This document shows, in pieces, positions 43,680 to 50,373 of a stretch of DNA of 50,373 bases (within the stretch, counting starts at the first letter, position 1; every line of letters starts with the position of its first letter). Below the pieces are notes generated by a model. The model made no database searches. It saw only the letters and a list, made by a program, of their open reading frames with translations, and was not told the origin of the DNA. Source of the stretch: Methylobacterium nonmethylotrophicum (GTDB taxonomy: Bacteria; Pseudomonadota; Alphaproteobacteria; Rhizobiales; Beijerinckiaceae); contig NZ_SRLB01000042.1 in the NCBI RefSeq assembly GCF_004745635.1, positions 1-50,373 of the forward strand, written 5' to 3'. A program made the position numbers and the translations under genes.

Positions 43680-45764
43680 CTACAGGTCCTTGAAGCCCTT
43701 GCCTTCCGCCGCCAGCCGCTCCAGCAGCGCCGACGGCTTGAACGCGTCGCCGTACTCGGCCTGGTAGGCGCGCAGGCGCTCCAGCACCTTCGGCAGCCCG
43801 ACCGTGTCGGCCCAGAACATCGGGCCACCCCGGTAGACCGGCCAGCCGTAGCCGTTGATCCACACGATATCGATGTCGGAGGCCCGGATCGCCTTGCCCT
43901 CCTCGAGGATCTTCGCGCCCTCGTTGACCATCGGGTAGAGGGTGCGCTCCAGGATCTCCTGGTCGGTCGCGTCCCGGCGCTTGACGCCCTGGCGCTCGGC
44001 GACCTTGGCGATGATCTCCTCGGTGACCTTGGAGGGCGTCGCCTTGCGCCTGGCGTCGTAGTCGTAGAAGCCGGCGCCGGTCTTCTGGCCGCGGCGGTCC
44101 TGCTCGCAGAGGAGGTCGCGGACGCTCTCCGACTTGTTGGTCTCCCGGCTCCAGCCGATGTCGAGGCCGGCGAGGTCGCTCATCGTGAACGGGCCCATCG
44201 GCAGGCCGAACTCGTAGATCACCCGATCGACGTCCCAGGGGGTGACGCCTTCGAGGATCAGGCGGTTCGCCTCGCGCTGGCGCTCGGCCAGCATCCGGTT
44301 GCCGACGAAGCCGTGGCAGACACCGACCAGCACCGGGATCTTGCCGACCTTCCGGCCGATCTGCATCGCGGTGGCGATGACGTCCTTCGCGGTCTTCTCG
44401 CCCCGCACGACCTCCAGGAGCCGCATGACGTTGGCCGGCGAGAAGAAGTGCATGCCGATCACGTCGGCCGGGCGATTGGTCATCGCGGCGATCGCGTCGA
44501 TGTCGAGGTAGGAGGTGTTGGAGGCCAGGATCGCGCCGGGCTTGGCGATCCGGTCGAGCTTCGAAAAGATCTCCTTCTTGATGCCCATGTCCTCGAACAC
44601 GGCCTCGATGATGAGGTCGCACTCGGCGAGCTTCTCCAGCTCCAGGGTGTCGGAGAGCAGGCCCATCCGGGTCTCGACGTCCTCCGGCCTGAGGCGCCCC
44701 TTCTTGGCGGTGTTCTCGTAGTTGGTGCGGATGGTCTTGAGGCCGCGGTCCAGCGCCTCGCGCTTCGTCTCGACGATCGTCACCGGGATGCCGGCGTTCA
44801 GGAAGTTCATCGAGATGCCGCCGCCCATCGTGCCGGCGCCGATGACGCCGACCCGGGCGATGGGGCGGGCGGGCGTGTCGTCCGGCACGTCCGGGATCTT
44901 GGCCGCTTGGCGCTCGGCGAAGAACACGTAGCGCTGCGCCGCCGACTGGGTGCCGGAGACGAGCTTCTGGAATTCCGCGCGCTCGAAGGCCAGGCCCTCG
45001 TCGAAGGGCAGCCGGCAGGCGGCCTCGATGCAGGCGATGCAGGCCTCCGGCGCCTCGAAGCCGCGGGTCTTGCGGGCATTCTCCTCGCGGAACGCCGCGA
45101 ACAGGCCTGGGCTCTCGCGGCCTTCCGCGATCTTGTCGTTTCGGTCGCGGATCTTGGTGAGCGGCCGGCCTTCCGCGATCACCCGCTCGGCGAAGGCGAC
45201 CGCGTGGGCGCGAAGAGAATCCTCCGGGGCCAGCTCGTCGATCAAGCCCATGCCGGCCGCCGCCTTGGCGCCGATCGGCGAGCCGCCGACGATCACCTCG
45301 AGGGCCTTGCGGGGCCCGACCACCCGCGGCAGGCGCTGCGTACCGCCCGCCCCCGGCAGGATGCCGAGCTTGACCTCCGGCAGGCCGACCTTGGCGGACG
45401 GCACCGCCACCCGGTAGTGGCAGGCGAGCGCGGTCTCGAGCCCGCCGCCCAGCGCGTTGCCGTGGATCGCCGCGACGACGGGCTTGGTCGAGGCCTCGAC
45501 GCGGTTGAGGAGGTCGGGCAGGCTGATGCCGCTCTGCGGCTTGCCGAACTCGCTGATATCGGCCCCGGCCGAGAACATCCGGCCGCCGCCGATCAGCACG
45601 ATCGCCTTCACGGCGGGATCGGCCTCCGCGGCCTCGAACGCCGTCAGGATGCCCTGGCGGAGCCCCGAGCCCAGCGCGTTCACGGGCCCCGATTGCAGCG
45701 TCAGCACCGCGACCGCCCCCTCGCGGGCGGTCGAGACGGGGTTGTCTTTCACCTCTTGAGCCAT
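43680..45764 (-). CDS. Bifunctional enoyl-CoA hydratase / 3-hydroxyacyl-CoA dehydrogenase
   Basis: A protein of 694 residues that hydrates enoyl-CoA and then oxidises the 3-hydroxyacyl-CoA with NAD+. The N-terminal crotonase domain (1-200) has the oxyanion segment GGGRMFSAGADI and both catalytic glutamates, E110 (GGGLE) and E130 (LPEVKLGILPGAGGTQ). The dehydrogenase half (about 300-690) has the NAD motif IGAGTMGGGI, the catalytic His in GMHFFSPANVM, and a duplicated C-terminal helical domain. It is equivalent to PimF or FadB-type enzymes. The start at 45764 has GAGGGA about 10 bases upstream. The thiolase gene lies 76 bases upstream on the same strand. Confidence 0.92.
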   Translation of the reverse strand: MAQEVKDNPVSTAREGAVAVLTLQSGPVNALGSGLRQGILTAFEAAEADPAVKAIVLIGGGRMFSAGADISEFGKPQSGISLPDLLNRVEASTKPVVAAIHGNALGGGLETALACHYRVAVPSAKVGLPEVKLGILPGAGGTQRLPRVVGPRKALEVIVGGSPIGAKAAAGMGLIDELAPEDSLRAHAVAFAERVIAEGRPLTKIRDRNDKIAEGRESPGLFAAFREENARKTRGFEAPEACIACIEAACRLPFDEGLAFERAEFQKLVSGTQSAAQRYVFFAERQAAKIPDVPDDTPARPIARVGVIGAGTMGGGISMNFLNAGIPVTIVETKREALDRGLKTIRTNYENTAKKGRLRPEDVETRMGLLSDTLELEKLAECDLIIEAVFEDMGIKKEIFSKLDRIAKPGAILASNTSYLDIDAIAAMTNRPADVIGMHFFSPANVMRLLEVVRGEKTAKDVIATAMQIGRKVGKIPVLVGVCHGFVGNRMLAERQREANRLILEGVTPWDVDRVIYEFGLPMGPFTMSDLAGLDIGWSRETNKSESVRDLLCEQDRRGQKTGAGFYDYDARRKATPSKVTEEIIAKVAERQGVKRRDATDQEILERTLYPMVNEGAKILEEGKAIRASDIDIVWINGYGWPVYRGGPMFWADTVGLPKVLERLRAYQAEYGDAFKPSALLERLAAEGKGFKDL

Positions 45765-45840
45765 GTCGGCTTCGTCCCTCTGCCGGCGTCCTCCGGGCGC
45801 CTCTTGCCGGGCGCCGTCGCGAGCCGGATTTGTGGCAGGT

Positions 45841-47043
45841 TCAGTAGATCTCGAACAGGCCCGCGGCGCCCATGCCGCCGCCGACGCACATCGTCACGAC
45901 GCCGTACCTGGCGCCGCGGCGGCGGCCTTCCAGCAGGATGTGACCGGTCATCCGCGCGCCCGACATGCCGTAGGGGTGCCCGATCGAGATCGCTCCGCCA
46001 TTGACGTTCAGGCGCTCGTCCGGGATGCCGAGTCTGTCGCGGCAGTAGAGCACCTGGCTGGCGAAGGCCTCGTTCAGCTCCCACAGGTCGATATCCTCGA
46101 CCTTCAGCCCGTGCTGCGCGAGGAGCTTCGGCACCGCGAAGACCGGGCCGATGCCCATCTCGTCCGGGTTGCAGCCGGCGACCGCCATGCCCCGATAGGC
46201 GCCGAGCGGCTTCAAACCGCGGCGCTCGGCCTCGCGCGCCTCCATCAGCACGACCGCCGCCGCACCGTCCGAGAGCTGGCTCGCGTTGCCGGCGGTGATG
46301 AACTGCCCTTCCTGGATGCGCTGGCCGTCCTTGAAGACGGGCTTGAGGCCCTGCAGGTCCTCCAGGCGGGTCTGCGGCCGGTTGCCCTCGTCCTGCGAGA
46401 GGGTGATCTCCTTGTGCGAGACCGCGCCGGTCGCCTTGTCGGCCACCGCCATGCGGGCGGTCATCGGCACGATCTCGTCGGCGAACCGGTTCTCGCTTTG
46501 CGCCTGCGCGGTCCTCTGCTGCGAGCGCAGGGCGTAGGCGTCCTGCGCCTCGCGGCTGATGCCGTAGCGCTCCGCCACATTCTCGGCGGTCTCGATCATC
46601 GTCATGTAGATCGCCGGCACGTGCTCGACGAGCCACGGATCCTGGCCGCGGAAGCGGTTGATCTTGTCGTTCTGGACGAGCGAGATCGACTCGAGCCCGC
46701 CGCCGACCGCGATGTCGAGCCCGTCGGTGATGATCTCCTTCGCCGCGGTGGCGATCGCCATCAGGCCGGAGGCGCATTGCCGGTCGAGGCTCATGCCGGC
46801 GACCGTCTCGGGCAGCCCGGCGCGCAGGGCCGCCTGGCGGGCGATGTTGCTGCCGGTCGCGCCCTGCTGGAGCGCCGCCCCCATCACCACGTCGCCGATC
46901 TCGGCCGGATCGATGCCGGCGCGCTGGACCGCGTGCGCGATGGCGTGGCCGCCGAGCGCCTGGGCCTGGGTATCGTTGAACGCGCCCCGGTAGGCCTTGC
47001 CGATAGGGGTGCGCGCGGTGGCGACGATGACGGCTTCCCGCAT
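45841..47043 (-). CDS. Acetyl-CoA C-acyltransferase (thiolase)
   Basis: A thiolase of 400 residues that splits 3-oxoacyl-CoA with CoA to release acetyl-CoA. The acyl-carrying cysteine is C90 (DRQCASG), the base pair is H356 (GGAISIGHPYGMSG) and C386 (CVGGGMG), and the NEAFA motif is present. It is therefore complete. Length and motifs fit the PimB/FadA group. GGAGG lies about 9 bases before the ATG at 47043. It is the first gene of the minus-strand beta-oxidation operon and diverges from the SDR gene across 245 bases that hold a strong palindrome. A longer open frame to 47163 would cover that regulatory region and is rejected. Confidence 0.92.
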   Translation of the reverse strand: MREAVIVATARTPIGKAYRGAFNDTQAQALGGHAIAHAVQRAGIDPAEIGDVVMGAALQQGATGSNIARQAALRAGLPETVAGMSLDRQCASGLMAIATAAKEIITDGLDIAVGGGLESISLVQNDKINRFRGQDPWLVEHVPAIYMTMIETAENVAERYGISREAQDAYALRSQQRTAQAQSENRFADEIVPMTARMAVADKATGAVSHKEITLSQDEGNRPQTRLEDLQGLKPVFKDGQRIQEGQFITAGNASQLSDGAAAVVLMEAREAERRGLKPLGAYRGMAVAGCNPDEMGIGPVFAVPKLLAQHGLKVEDIDLWELNEAFASQVLYCRDRLGIPDERLNVNGGAISIGHPYGMSGARMTGHILLEGRRRGARYGVVTMCVGGGMGAAGLFEIY

Positions 47044-47188
47044 CTCAGGTTTCCTCCGAACGCCCCGTCCGCCGCTCTCGGGCGGGGCGGGGTTCTGCCG
47101 CATTATCGGGGATTGGGTATGGAGCCGCAAGGCCCCGAAAACCCGGGTCCGGATGAGGGGCAATGCCCCCGCTCCACCCTCCCTACGG

Positions 47189-47208
47189 CCGCGTTTTCGA
47201 AAACACGG
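47189..47208. promoter_or_regulatory. 20-bp near-perfect palindrome, candidate operator
   Basis: CCGCGTTTTCGAAAACACGG is symmetrical but for one base pair, with a perfect 12-base core GTTTTCGAAAAC. It lies in the thiolase/SDR divergent region directly before a possible plus-strand promoter (TTGCTT at 47210 and TAAGGT at 47232, 16-base spacing). A second dyad, CCAAAA-N10-TTTTGG, follows at 47242-47263. Regulation of both beta-oxidation transcripts is inferred from position; no regulator gene is nearby. Confidence 0.45.
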
Positions 47209-47288
47209 CTTGCTTAATCGCCATACAGGGCTAAGGTCGCCCCAAAAGCAAGGCCTGTTTTGGCTGAAGCCGACAGGGAGGATGCCCC

Positions 47289-48062
47289 ATGCAGACGCCG
47301 CTCTTCGACCTCACCGGCCGCGTCGCCATCGTCACCGGCTCGTCCCGCGGCATCGGCCGGGCCATCGCCGAGCGGCTGGCGGAGCACGGCGCCAAGGTCG
47401 TCATCTCGTCGCGCAAGGCGGAGGCCTGCGTGCCCGTGGCCGAGGCGATCAACGCCCGCCACGGCGAGGAGCGGGCTCATGTGATCCCGGCCAGCATCTC
47501 GTCGAAATCCGACCTCGAGCGCCTGGCGAGGGGCACCGAGGACCGCTTCGGCCGCATCGACGTGGTGGTCTGCAACGCTGCCTCGAACCCCTATTACGGG
47601 CCGATGAGCGGCATCTCCGACGAGCAGTTCCGGAAGATCCTCGACAACAACGTCATTGCCAGCCACTGGCTGATCGGCTTCTGCGCGCCGGGCATGATCG
47701 CCCGCAAGGACGGGTCGATCATCCTCGTGTCGTCGGTCGGCGGGCTGAAGGGCTCGGGGGTCATCGGCGCCTACAACGTCTCGAAGGCGGCGGACTTCCA
47801 GCTCGCCCGCAACCTCGCGGTCGAGCTCGGGCCCCACAACGTGCGGGTCAACTGCATCGCGCCGGGCCTGATCCAGACCGACTTCGCCCGCGCCCTGTGG
47901 GAGGACCCCAAGTCGCGGGCCGCCTACACGGCGCGCACGCCGCTCGCCCGCATCGGCCAGCCCGACGAGATCGCCGGGGCCGCGGTGTTCCTCGCGAGCC
48001 CGGCCGGCGCCTTCATGACGGGCCAGAGCATCGTGATCGACGGCGGCCAGACCATCACGTGA
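47289..48062 (+). CDS. SDR family oxidoreductase (DHRS4-like)
   Basis: A classical short-chain dehydrogenase of 257 residues with TGSSRGIG (16-23), the variant CNAASNPYYG in place of NNAG, catalytic Ser in LVSSVGG, and Y162/K166 (YNVSK). The C-terminus ends VIDGGQTIT. The NAASNPYYG stretch recalls the DHRS4 group of carbonyl reductases. It sits at the head of a plus-strand pair with a CoA ligase and diverges from the thiolase operon, so a role in dicarboxylate or branched acyl metabolism is likely but not proved. GGGAGG lies about 8 bases before the ATG. Confidence 0.88.
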   Translation: MQTPLFDLTGRVAIVTGSSRGIGRAIAERLAEHGAKVVISSRKAEACVPVAEAINARHGEERAHVIPASISSKSDLERLARGTEDRFGRIDVVVCNAASNPYYGPMSGISDEQFRKILDNNVIASHWLIGFCAPGMIARKDGSIILVSSVGGLKGSGVIGAYNVSKAADFQLARNLAVELGPHNVRVNCIAPGLIQTDFARALWEDPKSRAAYTARTPLARIGQPDEIAGAAVFLASPAGAFMTGQSIVIDGGQTIT

Positions 48063-48126
48063 GATCCTGCACCCGACCGCCTCCCCTGCCCGCCTCGGAA
48101 AGCCCCCTTCAGTCACGAGTCCGCCG

Positions 48127-49869
48127 ATGACCGAGCCGTCCGCCGCGACGCAGCCCGACTCCGAGAAAACCTGGCCCGCCCTCTCCCTCGCCGAGGCGAC
48201 CGCGCGGCTGACCGCGCCGGGCTCGCCCTTCGCGGTCGCGGAGATCCCGATCCGCGGCGTGCCGACCCGGATCTGGGCCAGTGCGCCGGCGACCCTGCGG
48301 GACGTCTTCCTGGCCGGGCGGGCGCATGGGGACAAGACCTTCCTGGTCTACGAGGACGACCGGGCGAGCTTCGAGGCCTTCAGCCGCGCCACGCTGGCGC
48401 TGGCCCAGGACCTGATCCGCGGCGGCGTCAAGCCCGGGGACCGGGTGGCGGTCGCGATGCGCAACCTGCCGGAATGGCCGGTGGCGTTCTTCGCCGCGAT
48501 CCTGGCCGGGGCGATCGCGACCCCGCTCAACGCCTGGTGGACCGGCCCCGAGCTCGACCACGGCTTCACCGATTCCGGCGCCTGCGTCGCCATCGTCGAC
48601 GAGGAGCGCTGGGCGCGCATCAATGAGCGCCGCGGCGGCTACCCGGCGCTCGAGCGGGTGCTGATCGCCCGCGCGCCGGCGGCGCCCGGCACCGAGAGCC
48701 TGACCGACATCATCGGTGCCGTCGCGGATTGGGGCGCCCTGCCGGAAGGCCGCGTGCCCGACCTGCCCATCGATCCTGAGGACATCGCCACCCTGTTCTA
48801 CACCTCCGGCACCACCGGCCGCTCCAAGGGGGCGATCGGCACGCAGCGCGCCGGCGCCAGCGGGGTGATGGCGCACCCCTTCTCCGCCGCCCGCGCCTTC
48901 CTGCGCCGGGGCGAAGCGGTGCCGGTGCCGGACCCGGCGGCGCCCCAGAAGGTCGCGCTGCTCTCGATCCCGCTTTTCCACGTCACCGGCTGCTTCGCCA
49001 CGCTGGTGACCAACCTCTATCGCGGCGGGCGGCTGGTGATGATGCGCCGCTGGGACCTCGCCCGGGCGATGGTGCTGATCGAGCGCGAGCGCTGCACCAG
49101 CGCCGGTGGCGTGCCGACGATCGCGTTCCAGCTCCTCGACGGGATGGCGGCTGGCACCCACGACCTCTCCTCCCTCGAAACGATCAGCTACGGCGGCGCC
49201 CCCGCCCCGGCCGAGCTGGTGCGCCGCCTGCGCACCGCCTTCCCGCAAGCGCAGCCGGCGACCGGCTGGGGCATGACCGAGACCACCGCCACCTTCACCC
49301 ACCACCAGGGCGAGGATTACGTCCACCGCCCCGACAGCTGCGGCCCTCCCCTGCCTGTCTGCGAGGCGAAGGTGATGGACCCGGAAGAAGTGCCCCTCCC
49401 CCCCGGCGAGGTCGGTGAATTGTGGGTCAAGGGGCCGGTCGTGGTCGCCGGCTACTGGAACCGGCCCGACGCCAATGCCGAGGTGTTTCGCGACGGCTGG
49501 CTGCGCACCGGCGACCTGGCACGCATCGACGCGGAAGGCTTCATCACCATCGTCGACCGGGTGAAGGACATGCTGATCCGCGGCGGCGAGAACATCTACT
49601 GCGCCGAGGTCGAGAGCGTCCTCCACGAGCACCCGGCCGTGGTCGACGCGGCCGTGGTCGGCCTCCCGCACCCGACCCTCGGCGAGGAGCCCGGCGCCGT
49701 GGTGGCGATCGCCCGCGGCCAGGAGGCGAGCGAGGAGGAGTTGCGCGCCTTCGTGGCCGGGCGGCTCGCGGCGTTCAAGGTGCCGGTGCGGATCCTGCTC
49801 CATGACGAGATCCTGCCCCGCAACCCGAACGGCAAGATCCTGAAGAATGAGCTGAAGCGGCTGTTCTGA
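48127..49869 (+). CDS. Acyl-CoA synthetase (AMP-forming CoA ligase)
   Basis: An adenylate-forming enzyme of 580 residues that activates a carboxylic acid to its CoA ester in two steps through an acyl-AMP. The P-loop-like motif YTSGTTGRSKG begins at residue 225, the adenine-binding motif GWGMTE spans 380-385, the hinge aspartate lies in DRVKDMLIRGGENIY, and the catalytic lysine is K570 in NGKIL. It is the entry enzyme for the beta-oxidation genes around it, comparable with PimA of the pim operon. It lies 64 bases after the SDR gene on the same strand. Chain length and substrate cannot be read from sequence. Confidence 0.9.
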   Translation: MTEPSAATQPDSEKTWPALSLAEATARLTAPGSPFAVAEIPIRGVPTRIWASAPATLRDVFLAGRAHGDKTFLVYEDDRASFEAFSRATLALAQDLIRGGVKPGDRVAVAMRNLPEWPVAFFAAILAGAIATPLNAWWTGPELDHGFTDSGACVAIVDEERWARINERRGGYPALERVLIARAPAAPGTESLTDIIGAVADWGALPEGRVPDLPIDPEDIATLFYTSGTTGRSKGAIGTQRAGASGVMAHPFSAARAFLRRGEAVPVPDPAAPQKVALLSIPLFHVTGCFATLVTNLYRGGRLVMMRRWDLARAMVLIERERCTSAGGVPTIAFQLLDGMAAGTHDLSSLETISYGGAPAPAELVRRLRTAFPQAQPATGWGMTETTATFTHHQGEDYVHRPDSCGPPLPVCEAKVMDPEEVPLPPGEVGELWVKGPVVVAGYWNRPDANAEVFRDGWLRTGDLARIDAEGFITIVDRVKDMLIRGGENIYCAEVESVLHEHPAVVDAAVVGLPHPTLGEEPGAVVAIARGQEASEEELRAFVAGRLAAFKVPVRILLHDEILPRNPNGKILKNELKRLF

Positions 49870-49872
49870 GGT

Positions 49873-49890
49873 TCGGTTCGGCCGAACCGA
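49873..49890 (+). terminator. Possible hairpin terminator of the CoA ligase transcript
   Basis: An exact 18-base palindrome, TCGGTTCGGCCGAACCGA, lies three bases after the ligase stop codon. Folded it gives a 7-bp stem with a GGCC loop. No T-run follows, so it may be a terminator of the G+C-rich type or an mRNA-end stabiliser. Confidence 0.4.
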
Positions 49891-50111
49891 CGCCTCCATT
49901 GGTGCGCGATCGATGGCGGTGCCGCCGGCACGGACCAGGAACGTCGTCGGTCATGAGACTTGAATCCTGCGCGGCCATCCCCAGATAGGCTCAGCCGGCA
50001 GGCCGTTTCACGGCCCGCCGGCTCCCGACACCGGTGACGGTCGTGCAGGGGGACCGGAAGGTCCCCGGCGAGGCAGTCGGTTCGATCGCACACCGACCCG
50101 GTTCGGGCGTG

Positions 50112-50139
50112 TTGACAGGCGAGCCGGCTCCCCTTAAAC
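50112..50139 (+). promoter_or_regulatory. rRNA operon promoter, right copy
   Basis: TTGACA at 50112-50117 and TTAAAC at 50134-50139, 16 bases apart, mirror the left copy. Both hexamers are identical in the two repeats, though the spacer differs at one base. Confidence 0.6.
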
Positions 50140-50276
50140 GACCGCTCACCGACGGGGCGCCGAGACGAACGGCTCGGCCCCGAGGCACTACCCGACAGAC
50201 GAGCAAGCAGAGGCCGGACAAACCTGGCGCTGTTGTCTGTTCTCTCGGGAACGAGATCTGGCCCCTGGCCCGATCA

Positions 50277-50287
50277 GCTCTTTGACA
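50277..50287 (+). promoter_or_regulatory. boxA-like antitermination site, right rrn leader
   Basis: GCTCTTTGACA is identical to the left copy and lies about 140 bases after the promoter, as expected in a pre-rRNA leader. Confidence 0.6.
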
Positions 50288-50373
50288 AGTGCATACGAGA
50301 AAGAGAAGCGTGGACGGCGTCGTCCCTGCGGGTCGGCCTTCTTGGGAGGGCCGGCTGTGAGTAGGATGATGCT

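Larger units (their letters stand above)
49957..50373. repeat. Right copy of terminal inverted repeat (rrn operon leader, reading outward)
   Basis: This is the reverse complement of 1-417, with 14 mismatches clustered at 82-83, 124-136 and 382-384 of the left copy. On the plus strand it carries a hairpin, a promoter, a boxA-like site and a leader that runs off the window end. A second rRNA operon should start just beyond the window, transcribed away from it. Similarity starts abruptly at 49957, 87 bases after the CoA ligase. Confidence 0.8.

Overview
The window is 50,373 bases of very G+C-rich DNA (roughly 70% by eye) with dense, tightly packed genes. Gene content (pimeloyl-CoA-type beta-oxidation, hydantoin degradation, galactarate degradation, TonB receptor behind an Irr-like box), the G+C content and three kinds of intergenic palindrome suggest an alphaproteobacterium of the Hyphomicrobiales, most likely Methylobacterium or a close relative. 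The genus is inference; no database search was possible.

Ends. Bases 1-417 and 49957-50373 are an inverted repeat without gaps, 403 of 417 positions identical by hand alignment. Each copy carries an outward-facing promoter (perfect TTGACA) and a boxA-like antitermination site, so I read both as the 5' leader of an rRNA operon whose 16S gene lies just outside. The segment therefore sits between two divergent rrn operons, and it may simply be an assembly contig that stops at those repeats.

Layout. 0.5-5.2 kb: a lytic transglycosylase, a 47-residue membrane peptide, a Gfo/Idh/MocA oxidoreductase, a MAPEG protein and a membrane-anchored SDR. 5.2-17.7 kb: a hydantoin-utilisation region with D-hydantoinase, hydantoin racemase, N-carbamoyl-D-amino acid hydrolase and a complete dipeptide-type ABC importer. 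A HicAB toxin-antitoxin pair sits between hydantoinase and racemase, and three oxidoreductase genes lie upstream of the importer. Together the three enzymes would turn 5-substituted hydantoins into D-amino acids. 18.3-22 kb: a type I secretion ABC exporter and its HlyD partner, with no substrate gene nearby. 22.2-25.8 kb: lysR-kdgD-garD for galactarate degradation. 25.9-38 kb: a surface-glycan region with a zinc-ribbon methyltransferase and three glycosyltransferase genes (991, 1220 and 324 residues), interrupted by a TonB-dependent siderophore receptor. 38.7-40.7 kb: transketolase. 40.8-49.9 kb: a dicarboxylate/fatty acyl-CoA beta-oxidation cluster resembling the Rhodopseudomonas pim operon. 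Thiolase, bifunctional hydratase/dehydrogenase and two acyl-CoA dehydrogenases run on the minus strand; an SDR and a CoA ligase diverge from a shared regulatory region.

No tRNA, complete rRNA gene, CRISPR array, transposase or prophage gene was recognised. The points most worth a second look are the rrn-flanked inverted repeat, the hydantoin cluster with its embedded HicAB, the repeat-bearing and fused glycosyltransferases, the orphan type I exporter, and the candidate operators at 31006 and 47189.
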